Assembly (NCBI GenBank): GCA_035495855.1 | Contig: DATJFD010000021.1 | Span: forward strand, 1-47,521 | Source of the DNA: JAHFIW01 sp035495855 | Lineage (GTDB): Bacteria; Patescibacteriota; Patescibacteriia; SG8-24 | DNA length: 47,521 nt | Direction of reading: 5' to 3' | Shown here: positions 1 to 8,053 of the stretch, piece by piece | How positions within the stretch are numbered: position 1 is the first letter of the stretch | Layout of the letters: each line of letters starts with the position of its first letter | Position numbers and translations under genes: made by a program | The notes under the pieces: model-generated | Told to the model about the DNA's origin: nothing | The model's input: only the letters and a program-made list of their open reading frames with translations | The model's database searches: none

Positions 1-218
1 CAGCCGGCGACGGCCGGGGCGACGCGGGTGAGCTGCCCGTAGAGCGCCTCCTGCATGGAGCGATAGACGTCCTCGGGGACGAACTTGCGCAGCACGTTCG
101 AGTTCGACTGCCAGGGTTCCAAGGCAAAACCATACTCCTCCGCGAGCTTTCGCTTATGCTCGCGATGGTCGATGAGGACGCCGTCGAGGTCGATGCCGAT
201 CCGGAGCGGTGGGCGCAT
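1..218 (-). CDS. HAD-superfamily hydrolase, N-terminal part (runs off window)
   Basis: Reading the reverse strand from the ATG at 218-216 gives about 72 residues that run off the left edge. The start contains IGIDLDGVLID, the HAD motif I pattern DxDGVL with the nucleophilic and acid/base aspartates, so a Mg-dependent phosphatase or 5'-nucleotidase-like enzyme is likely. No clear Shine-Dalgarno precedes the ATG. A promoter-like pair lies about 34 nt upstream. The other HAD motifs and the cap are outside the window, so the substrate cannot be inferred. Confidence 0.7.
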   Translation of the reverse strand, partial: MRPPLRIGIDLDGVLIDHREHKRKLAEEYGFALEPWQSNSNVLRKFVPEDVYRSMQEALYGQLTRVAPAVAG

Positions 219-251
219 AACAGGATGCCGAGCGGGACGCCTTATGTATCG

Positions 252-281
252 AGCATAGCGGGCGGTCCTCGCACTTGTCCA
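252..281 (-). promoter_or_regulatory. Candidate promoter of the partial HAD gene
   Basis: On the reverse strand, TGGACA (281-276) and TATGCT (257-252) are separated by 18 nt, with the ATG at 218 downstream. The -35 overlaps a DnaA-box-like TTGTCCACA on the forward strand (275-283). Confidence 0.4.
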
Positions 282-310
282 CAACGGGGGTCTGACATCG
301 GTGTGGATAA
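275..310. promoter_or_regulatory. Two DnaA-box-like 9-mers
   Basis: TTGTCCACA lies on the + strand at 275-283. TGTGGATAA at 302-310 is the reverse complement of the consensus DnaA box TTATCCACA. A third perfect box lies at 1281-1289. Nothing else resembles an origin (no AT-rich unwinding element, no dnaA or dnaN). Confidence 0.35.
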
Positions 311-325
311 AATCATTAAGAGGCC

Positions 326-440
326 AAAGGACAGAGGGCAGAGGTTAGAAGAAGGGAGCCTGCAAAAACCGCGTCGCAGTGCGACGCGGTTTTAGAAGAT
401 CCGTTTCCTCTGCACTCTGTCCTCCATCCTCTGTCCTTTG
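326..440. repeat. Inverted heptamer-repeat element, AAAGGAC family, with hairpin core
   Basis: The left arm (326-353) is four phased 7-mers of the type AAAGGAC/AGAGGGC. The right arm (about 403-440) reads, on the other strand, as five similar 7-mers. A perfect 13-bp hairpin at 365-393 lies between them and recurs almost unchanged at 1346-1376 and 21420-21450. The segment 330-367 is also found inverted at 1418-1455 with about 3 mismatches in 38. Confidence 0.85.
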
Positions 441-445
441 ACCTC

Positions 446-478
446 AAAAAAAATCCGCCCCGCGATGTCGCGGGACGG
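446..478 (-). terminator. Rho-independent terminator after the P-loop kinase gene
   Basis: On the reverse strand a 10-bp GC stem (455-464 with 469-478, loop of 4) is followed by an eight-T run (453-446). It begins just past the stop codon at 482. Confidence 0.8.
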
Positions 479-481
479 GGT

Positions 482-1207
482 TCAGAGGGGCGGCAGCGTA
501 TCGACGCGGCGTTCGAAGGCGTCGAGCGCGGCGCCGAGGATCGAGGCGGCGGTCTCCGCTTCGGTCTCCTTCGACGAGTCGTGCCAGAGCATCGACGGGT
601 CGTCGCCGAGGCACAGCCGGTCCCAGATGCGCTGGTGCGCGTCGAGGAGGTCCTGCAGCGTCTTCGGGTTCATCGTCTCGCCGTGCTTCTTGGTGAGCGC
701 CCGCGCGAGCTCGCGCTCGATGGCGACCTCGGGAGAGGCCACCAGGCAGACGTGCAGGTCGAACAGGTTCTTCCTGTTGTGCGGGAGGAGGTAGTACCCC
801 TCGAGGGCCGCGTGCTCCTCGGGGGAGATCACGCCCTTGTGGCGGTAGTGGTCCATCCGCATGATCGCGTCGAACGTGGCGCGGTCGAAGAGCCCCACGT
901 GGAAGCTCTTCTGGAAGCACAGGTCCCTCGCTTCGCCGAGCGCGTACTCCGCGGTGCGAAGGTTGTAGTCCGGCTCGACGCGCGGCCGCCAGCGGATCGC
1001 CTCGGCGCCTTCGGTGGCGGCGTAGACGCGATACTTGTTGCGGTCGAAGAAGTGCCGGAGCATCTCCTTCATCGTGCTCTTGCCCGACTTCGGCGTGCCG
1101 AAGAGCTCGATCATGAAAGGCCGGTGCTGCCGCGCGGCGCGCAGCTTTCCCGGATCGAAACGCGAGAGCACATGCTCGGCGCGTTTTTCAAGGAGCGTGA
1201 CGTCCAT
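482..1207 (-). CDS. P-loop nucleoside/deoxynucleoside kinase-like protein
   Basis: This 241-residue soluble protein has a Walker A GTPKSGKST near residues 37-45 and, further on, LFDRATFDA, which resembles the DR(S/T/A) lid-region motif of deoxynucleoside and thymidylate kinases. These point to ATP-dependent phosphoryl transfer to a nucleoside or small molecule, inferred from motifs only. The start is set by a strong Shine-Dalgarno (AAAGGAGAC) 4 nt before the ATG. The gene is bracketed by two heptamer elements that share a 38-bp inverted segment and has its own terminator. Other possibilities are a polynucleotide kinase-like or AAA-type ATPase. Confidence 0.65.
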   Translation of the reverse strand: MDVTLLEKRAEHVLSRFDPGKLRAARQHRPFMIELFGTPKSGKSTMKEMLRHFFDRNKYRVYAATEGAEAIRWRPRVEPDYNLRTAEYALGEARDLCFQKSFHVGLFDRATFDAIMRMDHYRHKGVISPEEHAALEGYYLLPHNRKNLFDLHVCLVASPEVAIERELARALTKKHGETMNPKTLQDLLDAHQRIWDRLCLGDDPSMLWHDSSKETEAETAASILGAALDAFERRVDTLPPL

Positions 1208-1280
1208 GGTTGTCTCCTTTCGTCCGGGTCATCCGGAGTCCAATGGAACCCGCGCATCTTACGCCCGCTTCCGGGAAAAG

Positions 1281-1289
1281 TTATCCACA
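1281..1289 (+). promoter_or_regulatory. Perfect DnaA-box consensus
   Basis: TTATCCACA lies 74 nt upstream of the kinase start. A -10-like TAAGAT lies between it and the gene on the reverse strand. It could be a DnaA regulatory site or chance. Confidence 0.35.
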
Positions 1290-1291
1290 CC

Positions 1292-1463
1292 GAAAGAGCA
1301 AAGCGCAGAGGACAAAGGGCAGAGTTCAGAGGAGATGGACCTTCTAAAACCGCGTCGCACTGCGACGCGGTTTTTTCAAGTTCCCTACCTCTAGCCTCTG
1401 CCCTTTGCTCTCTGTCCTTTTGCAGGTCCCCTTCTTCTAACCTCTGCCCTCTGTTCTTTGTCC
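1292..1463. repeat. Inverted heptamer-repeat element, AAAGGAC family, with duplicated right arm
   Basis: The left arm (1292-1338) carries 7-mers such as AAAGGGC and AGAGTTC. The hairpin at 1346-1376 has a 13-bp stem and T-run. Two right arms follow (about 1387-1420 and 1433-1463). The second, with flank 1418-1455, is the inverted copy of 330-367. The element ends 2 nt from the HD-gene stop codon. Confidence 0.85.
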
Positions 1464-1464
1464 G

Positions 1465-2805
1465 CTATTGCGAGAATCGGGCGATCGCGGCCTTGGCCGA
1501 GGCGTAGTGCTCCGGCAGGACGAAGAGGTGCGTCATGTCGATCGACTCGTTGTACTTCGTGAGCAGCGCGGAGAACTTCTCGATCGGCTCGTAGACGTAC
1601 TTGCCGAACATCTTGCGCCGCACGAGCATGCTCGACGGCCCTCCCGCGCCTTCGACGGACGGCAGGCTCTTCGAAAGGTATTGGTGCGAGGTGACCTCGA
1701 AGTACGGCACGCCGGCGTCCTTCAGCGCGCCGATGACCTCGTCCATGAGCGCCTTCTCGGACGGCACGCCGTTCGTCGATTTGTAGATGAGCTTGCCGGG
1801 CTGGCGGTTCACGAGGCGGCGCGACCAGACGTTGCGCTCGTCCTCGGCGGCCGTGAACATCCGCTCGATCATGGTGCTGTCGCGCAGGCGCGCGTAGCCC
1901 TTCGCGTCGCCGGGGACCTTCAGCTCGAACTCGCCCTCGGCGATGGCCTGTTCCAGGAAATGGTCGAAGGACAGCGTCGTCTTGTGGAGGTAGACCTGCA
2001 GGAACATGTGGTAGCGCGCGAGCAGGAAGTCCTCGAAGGCGCGCACGGCGGTCGAGTCGATGGTGCGCACGAGGCCCCGGTCCGGCATCTCGACGACGCC
2101 GAGGTTGGCGATGAGGTGCTCGATGTCGTGCGTGCCGTAGGCCACGCCGGTGTAGTAGGCGTCGCGCAGCAGGTAGTCCATGCGATCGCAGTCGAGCTCG
2201 CCGGAGATGAGCGAGCGCAGCAGGCGGTGGATGCCCTTGCTCCCCTCCTGCTCGCCGAAGCGCTTCTGCCAGGCGGGCGAAGGCATGACGCCGTGATGGA
2301 CGAGCGAGGCGATGTCCTGGGCCTCGTCGCGCGAGAGCGGCGCGGCGTCGTCGGCCGCGAGCGCGGCGATGAGCAGCACGCTGTAGTCCTCGTGCGAGGC
2401 CTGGCGGTCCTGCTTCGGGGTGATGAGCCATTCGCGCGGCATGTCCAGCGCGTCGAAGGCGGGCATGAACTTCTCGGAGACGTGCGAGAACGGCGGGTGG
2501 CCGAGGTCGTGCATCAGGCCGGAGAAGCGGAGGATCTGGCGGAAGTACGAGAGGTCGTCCTCGCTGAAATGCTGGCGCAGCACCTCGCCGCTCGTCTCGA
2601 CCATGCGCGCCCACATGCGGCCGGCGACGTGCATCGCGCCGAGCGCGTGGCTGAAGCGGTCGTGCGTCGCGCCGGGATAGACGGTGTACGAAAGCCCCAG
2701 CTGCCGGACCTGGCGCAGCCGCTGCACGAACGGATGGTCGATGACGCGCTTCTCGCGTTCCGAGAAGTTGATCGTCCGGTGGATGGGGTCGCGGATCTCG
2801 TACAT
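1465..2805 (-). CDS. HD-domain phosphohydrolase (COG1078/SAMHD1-like)
   Basis: A 446-residue protein with the HD metal-site pattern in order: RFSHALGAMHVAG (first His), LMHDLGHPPFSH (His-Asp pair), and GELDCDRMDYLLRD (distal Asp). Opening with YEIRDPIH and including LRQLGLSYTVYPGATHDRF-type features, it matches the COG1078 family of dNTP triphosphohydrolase-like enzymes. A role in hydrolysing (d)NTPs or related phosphates fits the many nucleotide-sanitation genes in the window. No Shine-Dalgarno is seen, and the upstream region is a heptamer element whose arm begins 4 nt before the ATG. Confidence 0.85.
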   Translation of the reverse strand: MYEIRDPIHRTINFSEREKRVIDHPFVQRLRQVRQLGLSYTVYPGATHDRFSHALGAMHVAGRMWARMVETSGEVLRQHFSEDDLSYFRQILRFSGLMHDLGHPPFSHVSEKFMPAFDALDMPREWLITPKQDRQASHEDYSVLLIAALAADDAAPLSRDEAQDIASLVHHGVMPSPAWQKRFGEQEGSKGIHRLLRSLISGELDCDRMDYLLRDAYYTGVAYGTHDIEHLIANLGVVEMPDRGLVRTIDSTAVRAFEDFLLARYHMFLQVYLHKTTLSFDHFLEQAIAEGEFELKVPGDAKGYARLRDSTMIERMFTAAEDERNVWSRRLVNRQPGKLIYKSTNGVPSEKALMDEVIGALKDAGVPYFEVTSHQYLSKSLPSVEGAGGPSSMLVRRKMFGKYVYEPIEKFSALLTKYNESIDMTHLFVLPEHYASAKAAIARFSQ

Positions 2806-2809
2806 GGGA

Positions 2810-2880
2810 AGTACCCATTAACCAGTACTCAGTAAACAGAAACCTCTGTTTACTGGGTACTGGTTACTGTTTACTGAAGG
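2810..2880. repeat. Inverted heptamer-repeat element, CAGTAAA family
   Basis: The left arm (2810-2844) is five exact-phase 7-mers of the type AGTACCC/AGTAAAC. The right arm, read on the reverse strand, repeats AGTAAAC/AGTAACC/AGTACCC-type units. The arms meet at a small AGAAACC/CTCTG apex. The same unit and apex recur at 14130-14190. The right arm encodes the last residues and stop of the 2864-3925 gene, and the left arm abuts the start of the HD gene. Confidence 0.88.
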
Positions 2881-3925
2881 TATATCGCCTGAAAACGTGG
2901 CCTTTGGGGCCTCTCTTCGCAACGTACATGATGCCCCGGCCCGGGTCGAGTACCGCCGAGGCGACGGTGCAGCTCTCGTTGGCGCGGCGGCCGAAACGCA
3001 GCAGGCCGAGTTTCTTCGAGGAGAGGGCCGCCTTGAGGCCGGCGGCGGCGTGCGTCCCCGTCGCCGCGAGCAGATGTTCGAGCGCGGCGAGGCGTTTGCG
3101 CGAGCTCCAGCTCGCTTTTTCCTTGTTGCGCGAAAGCGACGGCGACCGCGAGTGATTGGTGTGCGCCAGCAGGCCGTCGGCGCCCATGGCGACGAGCGGC
3201 GCGCCCTCAGGCGTGGCCTCGACGGTGAACGCGAGGTCCTCGCGCGCCGAAACGACGGTGGCGGCGTTGGCCATGGCGGCGTTCCCGACGTCGACGATGC
3301 GGCGCACGTCGGCGGCGCGCCTGGCCGAGTAAAGGTCGCGGAGGATGAAATTGGTGGGCACGCCGCGCGGCCGCGACGGATAGCCGAGCGAGTCGACGGC
3401 GAACGCCAGTCCGCGATCGTTCATGCCGCACGACGGGCCTGCGAGGATATAGGGATAGGTCAGCGCCATGAACGCGGGCGCGCCGTCGGGATGCGCCTCC
3501 ACGAGCACGAGCCGGCCGAGATAGCGAGGCGGGTAGTCCTCGTTATGACCGAGCAGCAAACCCCCTTTCGCGCGGACGGCGGCGCTCGAGCAATGTTCGG
3601 GTTTCTCAGGCCGCGCAGGCTTTTCCCAGAGGGAGACGAGCTCCTCGTCGGCGGTCAGGTAAAAAAGGTCCTCGAAAGGGATGCCGGCGCCCTCGGCGAT
3701 GCCGCGCACTTCGTCGAGGTACTTCGGATAGCGCCGCCGCACGGCCGGCAGATAGTTCCGGGCGGCGTGGCGCTTGGCCGTCGCGATGTCGCGGCCCGTC
3801 CATTGGCGGAAATGCGCCCGGCTTTCGGCGGCGAGCGCGCGCAGGACATCCTTCGCCGCGCGGCCGAAATCGACGCCCATGTCGCGGGGCGCGCCGCCGG
3901 TTCTTACGACCGTGAAGCCGCTCAT
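2864..3925 (-). CDS. C45-type N-terminal-nucleophile acyltransferase/peptidase
   Basis: This 353-residue protein has the C45 (acyl-CoA:6-aminopenicillanate acyltransferase-like) signature: Cys112 in HCSSAAVRAKGGLLLGHNED, which in the family becomes the N-terminal nucleophile after self-cleavage. NEDY and GPSCGMNDRGLAFAVDS motifs follow. The substrate is unknown; amide or acyl-amide hydrolysis is inferred. The start overlaps the stop of the upstream alpha/beta hydrolase by 4 nt (ATGA), so the two are translationally coupled. The last residues (FSKQ) and stop are encoded by heptamer units, so the native C-terminus was probably altered by the repeat. Confidence 0.8.
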   Translation of the reverse strand: MSGFTVVRTGGAPRDMGVDFGRAAKDVLRALAAESRAHFRQWTGRDIATAKRHAARNYLPAVRRRYPKYLDEVRGIAEGAGIPFEDLFYLTADEELVSLWEKPARPEKPEHCSSAAVRAKGGLLLGHNEDYPPRYLGRLVLVEAHPDGAPAFMALTYPYILAGPSCGMNDRGLAFAVDSLGYPSRPRGVPTNFILRDLYSARRAADVRRIVDVGNAAMANAATVVSAREDLAFTVEATPEGAPLVAMGADGLLAHTNHSRSPSLSRNKEKASWSSRKRLAALEHLLAATGTHAAAGLKAALSSKKLGLLRFGRRANESCTVASAVLDPGRGIMYVAKRGPKGHVFRRYTFSKQ

Positions 3926-4590
3926 GACCGCACCGTGTTACGAACGATCCACTCCACGACGTACTCCAGGAGATCGGGCCGCGCCTCGAACATCCGCGTG
4001 CCATGGCCGGCGGCGGAGAGCCGCTGTACTTCCGCGTTCGGGTCCGCCTCCGCGAGCGTCTGCACGGACTCGAACGAATAGCCGTCGTCGTCGCTCGCGG
4101 CGAGCAGCAGCTTCTGTTCGCGGGGCATGGCCTTGGCCGCGGCCTCGGTCGTGACGCCGTGGTAATCGAGCCCCGGCGACAGCGCAACGGCCGCCGGGAC
4201 CTCTGGATGCGCAGCGGCCCAGGCGATGGCGAGGTTCGCGCCGATGGACGCGCCGACGAGCGCGGTGCGCGACGCCGGTGTCCCCTGTTCCGCGAGCCAG
4301 CGCATGGCCGCGTCCACGTCGAAGACCTTGGCCTGATGCGCGGCGTCGTCGAAGGCCTTGTAGTCCAGCTTCTCGCCGCCCTCCCCGACGACGCTCTCGC
4401 CGTGGCCCCGCAGATCGATGGCGAGCGTCGCGAAACCGCGGCCGGCGAGGGCCGCGGCGAGCGGCTCCCAGCTTTCTTTCGTGGCGGGCATCATGTGCAG
4501 CAGCAGCGCGGCGGGCGCGCCCTGCGGCCCCGGCCTGTGCTCGCCCACGATGGTGACCCCGTCCTGCGTCAGGAAACGCACTTTCGGCAT
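3922..4590 (-). CDS. Alpha/beta hydrolase
   Basis: A 222-residue single-domain alpha/beta hydrolase. The nucleophile elbow is GASIGAN with Ser115, the HGESV region follows strand 4, an acidic cluster DDDG (about 167-169) could supply the acid, and His196 (AAGHGTRMF) is the likely catalytic histidine. It fits the dienelactone hydrolase/esterase group with no signal peptide. It is the first gene of a two-gene unit with the C45-type enzyme. No Shine-Dalgarno precedes the ATG, and a heptamer element starts 7 nt upstream. Confidence 0.8.
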   Translation of the reverse strand: MPKVRFLTQDGVTIVGEHRPGPQGAPAALLLHMMPATKESWEPLAAALAGRGFATLAIDLRGHGESVVGEGGEKLDYKAFDDAAHQAKVFDVDAAMRWLAEQGTPASRTALVGASIGANLAIAWAAAHPEVPAAVALSPGLDYHGVTTEAAAKAMPREQKLLLAASDDDGYSFESVQTLAEADPNAEVQRLSAAGHGTRMFEARPDLLEYVVEWIVRNTVRS

Positions 4591-4597
4591 AAAATAG

Positions 4598-4666
4598 GGT
4601 TTTCCGTTCTCAGTTTTCGGTTTTCGGAACGACGCCCGAAAACGGAAAACCGAAAACGAAAAACAG
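4598..4666. repeat. Inverted heptamer-repeat element, CGGTTTT family
   Basis: The left arm (4598-4625) is 7-mers such as GGTTTTC and CGTTCTC. The right arm (4634-4666) reads CGTTTTC/GGTTTTC on the reverse strand. The short centre is GGAACGACGCCC. The same family recurs at 13474-13550. It fills the whole 78-nt gap between two minus-strand genes. Confidence 0.87.
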
Positions 4667-4668
4667 GA

Positions 4669-5640
4669 TCAGCGCTTCACGGGCTTGAGCGCGTTCTTGC
4701 CGTTGGCGTAGTCCGCGAGGAACTCGTCGATGACGTTCGCGCCGATGAGATAACCGAGGCTTCCGCCGATCTCGCCCTTGGCCGCGGCGGTGGGGACGCC
4801 GACGTAGCGGCCGTTGCCGTCGAAGGCCGCGCCGCCCGAGGTGCCGCTGTCGATGAGCGCGGAGGTCTTGATGAGCTCGGTGCCGACGCGGCCGCTGACC
4901 ACGCCGGACGTGAACGTGAACGTCTCCGCGCCGATGCCGGGATAGCCGCCGATGTAAATGGGGTCGCCGAGGTTGAGGCCGAGCGATGCGGCCTTGGCGT
5001 CCGCGAGCGAGATCGCCGGGAACTCCTTGGGCACTTCCTTGCCCTCGAGATGCTCGGAGATGCGCAGGAGCGCGAGGTCGGTGCCGTCATGCACGGCCAC
5101 GGCCGCGGCGACGTATTCGATCTTCGGCGGGTCGTGCAGGTCGTTGGTGAAGCCGACGCCGCAATAGCGGATGAGCGAATTGTCGCCGCTCACGAGGATG
5201 TGCTGGTTGGTGATGATGAGGCCGCTCTTGTCGATGATGGTGCCGGAGCCGGTGTAGTACGTGTCGCGGTCCTTGTTGTCGATGCACACGAGCTCGACGA
5301 TCGATCCGATGATCTTCTCGATGGGGAACGGCGAACGGGACGCCGCGGTGCGGCTGCGTTCGTCCGTCGCCGCCTGACGTTCGGACACGTTCTTCATCGC
5401 GGACTGGAAGGCGGCGATGTCCTCGTCGCGCGCGGTCCGCATCTCCCCCACCTCGCGGTCGAGCTGGCGCTGCAGCCTGGCGGTGTCCGTCGACAGCCCG
5501 CGCTGCGTCTCCGCCATCCCATGCAACCGCTCCTGGCTCACGGCGAACGCGCCGACGAGGGTCGCGGCGGCGGCCGCGAGCGCGATGTAGAGCGCGCAGC
5601 GGAGGTGGAAACGGAACGTGGTGTCGAGCGTGAATTTCAT
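4669..5640 (-). CDS. Membrane-anchored trypsin-like (HtrA-type) serine protease without PDZ domain
   Basis: In this 323-residue protein, residues about 13-34 form one hydrophobic anchor, 35-100 a charged probable coiled coil, and 110-310 a chymotrypsin-fold protease. The triad is visible: His147 (TNQHIL), Asp188 (GTDLALL), Ser268 (DSGTSGGAAF). No PDZ domain follows, unlike DegP/DegS. The catalytic domain is expected outside the cytoplasmic membrane, for cell-surface or periplasm-like proteolysis. It sits 3 nt downstream of the TraD-like ATPase stop, so it is probably cotranscribed and may process parts of the same surface apparatus (inference). Confidence 0.88.
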   Translation of the reverse strand: MKFTLDTTFRFHLRCALYIALAAAAATLVGAFAVSQERLHGMAETQRGLSTDTARLQRQLDREVGEMRTARDEDIAAFQSAMKNVSERQAATDERSRTAASRSPFPIEKIIGSIVELVCIDNKDRDTYYTGSGTIIDKSGLIITNQHILVSGDNSLIRYCGVGFTNDLHDPPKIEYVAAAVAVHDGTDLALLRISEHLEGKEVPKEFPAISLADAKAASLGLNLGDPIYIGGYPGIGAETFTFTSGVVSGRVGTELIKTSALIDSGTSGGAAFDGNGRYVGVPTAAAKGEIGGSLGYLIGANVIDEFLADYANGKNALKPVKR

Positions 5641-5643
5641 GGT

Positions 5644-7965
5644 TCAAAACTTGATGACCTGGCCAGGCTTCCATCCCGGACCCTGCTCGTCGGACTTCGG
5701 AGGTTCCTGGGAAGGAGGCGCGGGCGGCTTCGTATGGACGGGAGGCGGGCCCGGCGGCTTCGGCGGCTGCTCGCGGCGGGCGGGTTCCTCGCGCTTTTCA
5801 TGGCGCGGTTCCTGCTGTTCCCGCTTCGGCGGCCGCTCTTCCTTCTTCTCCCGCCGTTCCGGGGCCGGCGCTTCCTCGCGCGCGCGCGCAGGCTCGGCGA
5901 GGGGTTCCGTCTCGCGCTCGGGCGGACGTTCATCCTTCGGCTTCGGCGGCATGAGCACCTCGCGGTCATCGTCGCCGCCGCCCATCACGATGCGCGGCTT
6001 GTGCGACTGGACCGGGATGCCGGCGACGTCAGGCGGCGGGAGCGGGCGCGGAGGACGGTCCGGGCGCCTTTCGCCGCGGTCCGCCTGTCCCCCCTGCTTC
6101 GGCCGATCGTCCCTGCGACGTTCGTCGCGGCCGCGGTTCCCTTCCTTGGCGCGGCCGTGGTCGTCGCGGCGGCCTTGTCCGCGCTCGCCGCGCGGTTCCT
6201 GCGGGCGCGCGCCCTCCTGGCGGCCGGGCGGCGCCTCGCGCGGCACGAGCGACGTGAGCGAGATCGGTTTCGCTTCGGGTTCGGGAGGGAGGACCTTGAT
6301 GGGCGGCGGCGCGGCGTCGCGCGGCGGCCGGGGCGGCGCGGCGGGCGCGGCCGACGCGGGACGCGGCGGCTGCTTGGGCAGCAGGCCCTTCTGTTTCATT
6401 TCCAAATGTTCCTTGCAGTACCAGGGCTTGGACCAGTCCGGCTCGAAGGTGAGCTCCGAGATCTTACCGCAGACCACGCAAGGGATCTGGAACTGCGCGG
6501 TCTTCTTCTTTTTCGCGCCGAATCCCCCGCCGTCGGCCGGCCGGGCCATCTCACCCACGTCGGGCGACGACTTCTCGAGCTCCTCGATCTTCTTGGCGAT
6601 CTCCGCGGCCTCCGCGTCCTTTTCCTCCTCGGTGGTGAGCGTGACGCCGGTGTCGACGGTGCCGAAGCCGCTCCATTTGATGACCTTGTCCTCGATGACC
6701 TTGCGCTGCGTCGAGTACCGCTCGCGCGAGACCTTGATGACCTTCTCGGTGGAACCGGTGCGCACCGCGATCGGCGGCAGCGTCGCGGCCGAGAACGGCT
6801 CGGACGAGGCGCCGTCGATCATGAGCTTGAGATAGACCTCGAACTTCTTGAGGTTCACCAGGTCCTCCGGCGTGAAGCGCGGCGTGAACTCCTGCTCCAT
6901 GAAGGTCGCGTCCGCCGCGCCGACGCGGAAGATGATGAGCGAGCCGACGTTGCCGAAGATGGCCGCGCGCACTTCCTCCTCGAGCTGCTCGATGTACTGG
7001 TGCGCGACGATGAGCGCCAGCCGGTACTTGCGGGCCTCGGACAGGATGTTGGCGAACGACTGCGTGGCGAAGTTCTGGAACTCGTCGACGTAAAGATAGA
7101 AGTCCTGGCGGTCCTTCTCGGGCATGTCGACGCGCTCCATGGCGGAGAGCTGCAGCCGCGTGATGATCATGGCGCCGAGCAGGCGCGAGTTCTCCTCGCC
7201 GATGCGGCCCTTGGCGAGGTTCACGATGAGGATCTTCCGCGTGTCCATGATCTCGCGCATGTTGATGGTCGACTTCACCTGCGCGACGATGTTGCGGATG
7301 ATGGTGGCGGAGAGGAACTGGCCGACCTTGTTCTGCAGCGGCGCGACGGCCTCGGTGCGGTACTTCTCGGAGAACGAGGCGAACTCCTTCACCCAGAAGG
7401 TCTTCACCACCGGGTCCTGGATGAGCGAGACGACGCGGTTGCGGTACTCGGCGTCGGAGAGCAGGCGGTTGATGCCGAGGAGCGTCGAGCCCGGGAAGTC
7501 CAGGAGCGCCATGATGGTGTTGAGCAGGATGTACTCCATGCGCGACGACCACACGTCCGGCCAGATCTTCTTGAAGACGCCCATGAGGCCCGCGGCGACG
7601 AGATGCTTCTGGCTCTCGTCGACGGTCTCGAGGATGTTGAACCCGATCGGGAACTCCATGTCCGCCGGGTTGAAATACACCACGTCGTTGATGCGGTGCG
7701 GCGGGATGAAGTCGAGGAACTTCTCGGCCGTGTCGCCGTGCGGGTCGACGTACGCGAGGCCGTGGCCGGCGTAGACGTCGGCGAGCACCATGTTCTCGAG
7801 CAGCGTCGTCTTGCCCATGCCGGTCTTGCCGAGCACGTACATGTGGCGGCGGCGGTCGTCGGTCTTGATGCCGAACTTCCTGCGCTGATTGCGAAAATTG
7901 GTCTCTCCGAAAAGGATGACCTCGTTCTCGTGATCGTGTTCGTACGGTTCGACCGAAGCGGCCAT
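5644..7965 (-). CDS. TraD/VirD4-like type IV secretion-family ATPase with zinc finger and Pro/Arg-rich tail
   Basis: A 773-residue protein. Walker A is GKTGMGKTT (46-54) and Walker B is YVDEFQNF (about 292-299), followed by AHQYIEQL. This is the arrangement of coupling-protein/HerA-like DNA-pumping ATPases that carry the TraM-recognition-like domain. A C-X2-C-X17-C-X2-H site (C496, C499, C517, H520) suggests a zinc finger. Residues about 525-773 are disordered, rich in Pro, Arg and Glu. No TM helix is visible, unlike classical VirD4. The next gene upstream may supply the membrane anchor. Roles in DNA uptake, transfer or surface appendages are inferred. A heptamer-class element occupies the 5' gap. 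Confidence 0.82.
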   Translation of the reverse strand: MAASVEPYEHDHENEVILFGETNFRNQRRKFGIKTDDRRRHMYVLGKTGMGKTTLLENMVLADVYAGHGLAYVDPHGDTAEKFLDFIPPHRINDVVYFNPADMEFPIGFNILETVDESQKHLVAAGLMGVFKKIWPDVWSSRMEYILLNTIMALLDFPGSTLLGINRLLSDAEYRNRVVSLIQDPVVKTFWVKEFASFSEKYRTEAVAPLQNKVGQFLSATIIRNIVAQVKSTINMREIMDTRKILIVNLAKGRIGEENSRLLGAMIITRLQLSAMERVDMPEKDRQDFYLYVDEFQNFATQSFANILSEARKYRLALIVAHQYIEQLEEEVRAAIFGNVGSLIIFRVGAADATFMEQEFTPRFTPEDLVNLKKFEVYLKLMIDGASSEPFSAATLPPIAVRTGSTEKVIKVSRERYSTQRKVIEDKVIKWSGFGTVDTGVTLTTEEEKDAEAAEIAKKIEELEKSSPDVGEMARPADGGGFGAKKKKTAQFQIPCVVCGKISELTFEPDWSKPWYCKEHLEMKQKGLLPKQPPRPASAAPAAPPRPPRDAAPPPIKVLPPEPEAKPISLTSLVPREAPPGRQEGARPQEPRGERGQGRRDDHGRAKEGNRGRDERRRDDRPKQGGQADRGERRPDRPPRPLPPPDVAGIPVQSHKPRIVMGGGDDDREVLMPPKPKDERPPERETEPLAEPARAREEAPAPERREKKEERPPKREQQEPRHEKREEPARREQPPKPPGPPPVHTKPPAPPSQEPPKSDEQGPGWKPGQVIKF

Positions 7966-7968
7966 TGA

Positions 7969-8053
7969 AGTGATGGAGTAACGGAGTGGTTGAGGACCTG
8001 AGCGCGTGAGCGAACCGTGTCACTCAACCGCTCAGTTCCTCAATCCTCCATGA
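7969..8053. repeat. Inverted octamer-repeat element
   Basis: The left arm has 8-mers ending in GA, such as GTGATGGA and GTAACGGA. The right arm reads similar units (GGAACTGA, GCGGTTGA) on the reverse strand. It fills the gap between two cotranscribed minus genes. The unit is 8 rather than 7. Confidence 0.75.

Noticed and set aside
275..1289. Replication origin
   Set aside because: DnaA-box-like sites are present, but there is no AT-rich unwinding region and no dnaA, dnaN or similar neighbour.
326..1463. CRISPR array or insertion sequence with inverted ends around the kinase gene
   Set aside because: There is no transposase, no regular repeat-spacer pattern and no target duplication recognised; only the heptamer elements explain the repeats.
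4003..7968. 1321-codon open frame on the + strand
   Set aside because: It is antisense to four well-supported minus-strand genes, with Arg/Leu/Gly-rich low-complexity translation typical of GC-rich shadow frames.
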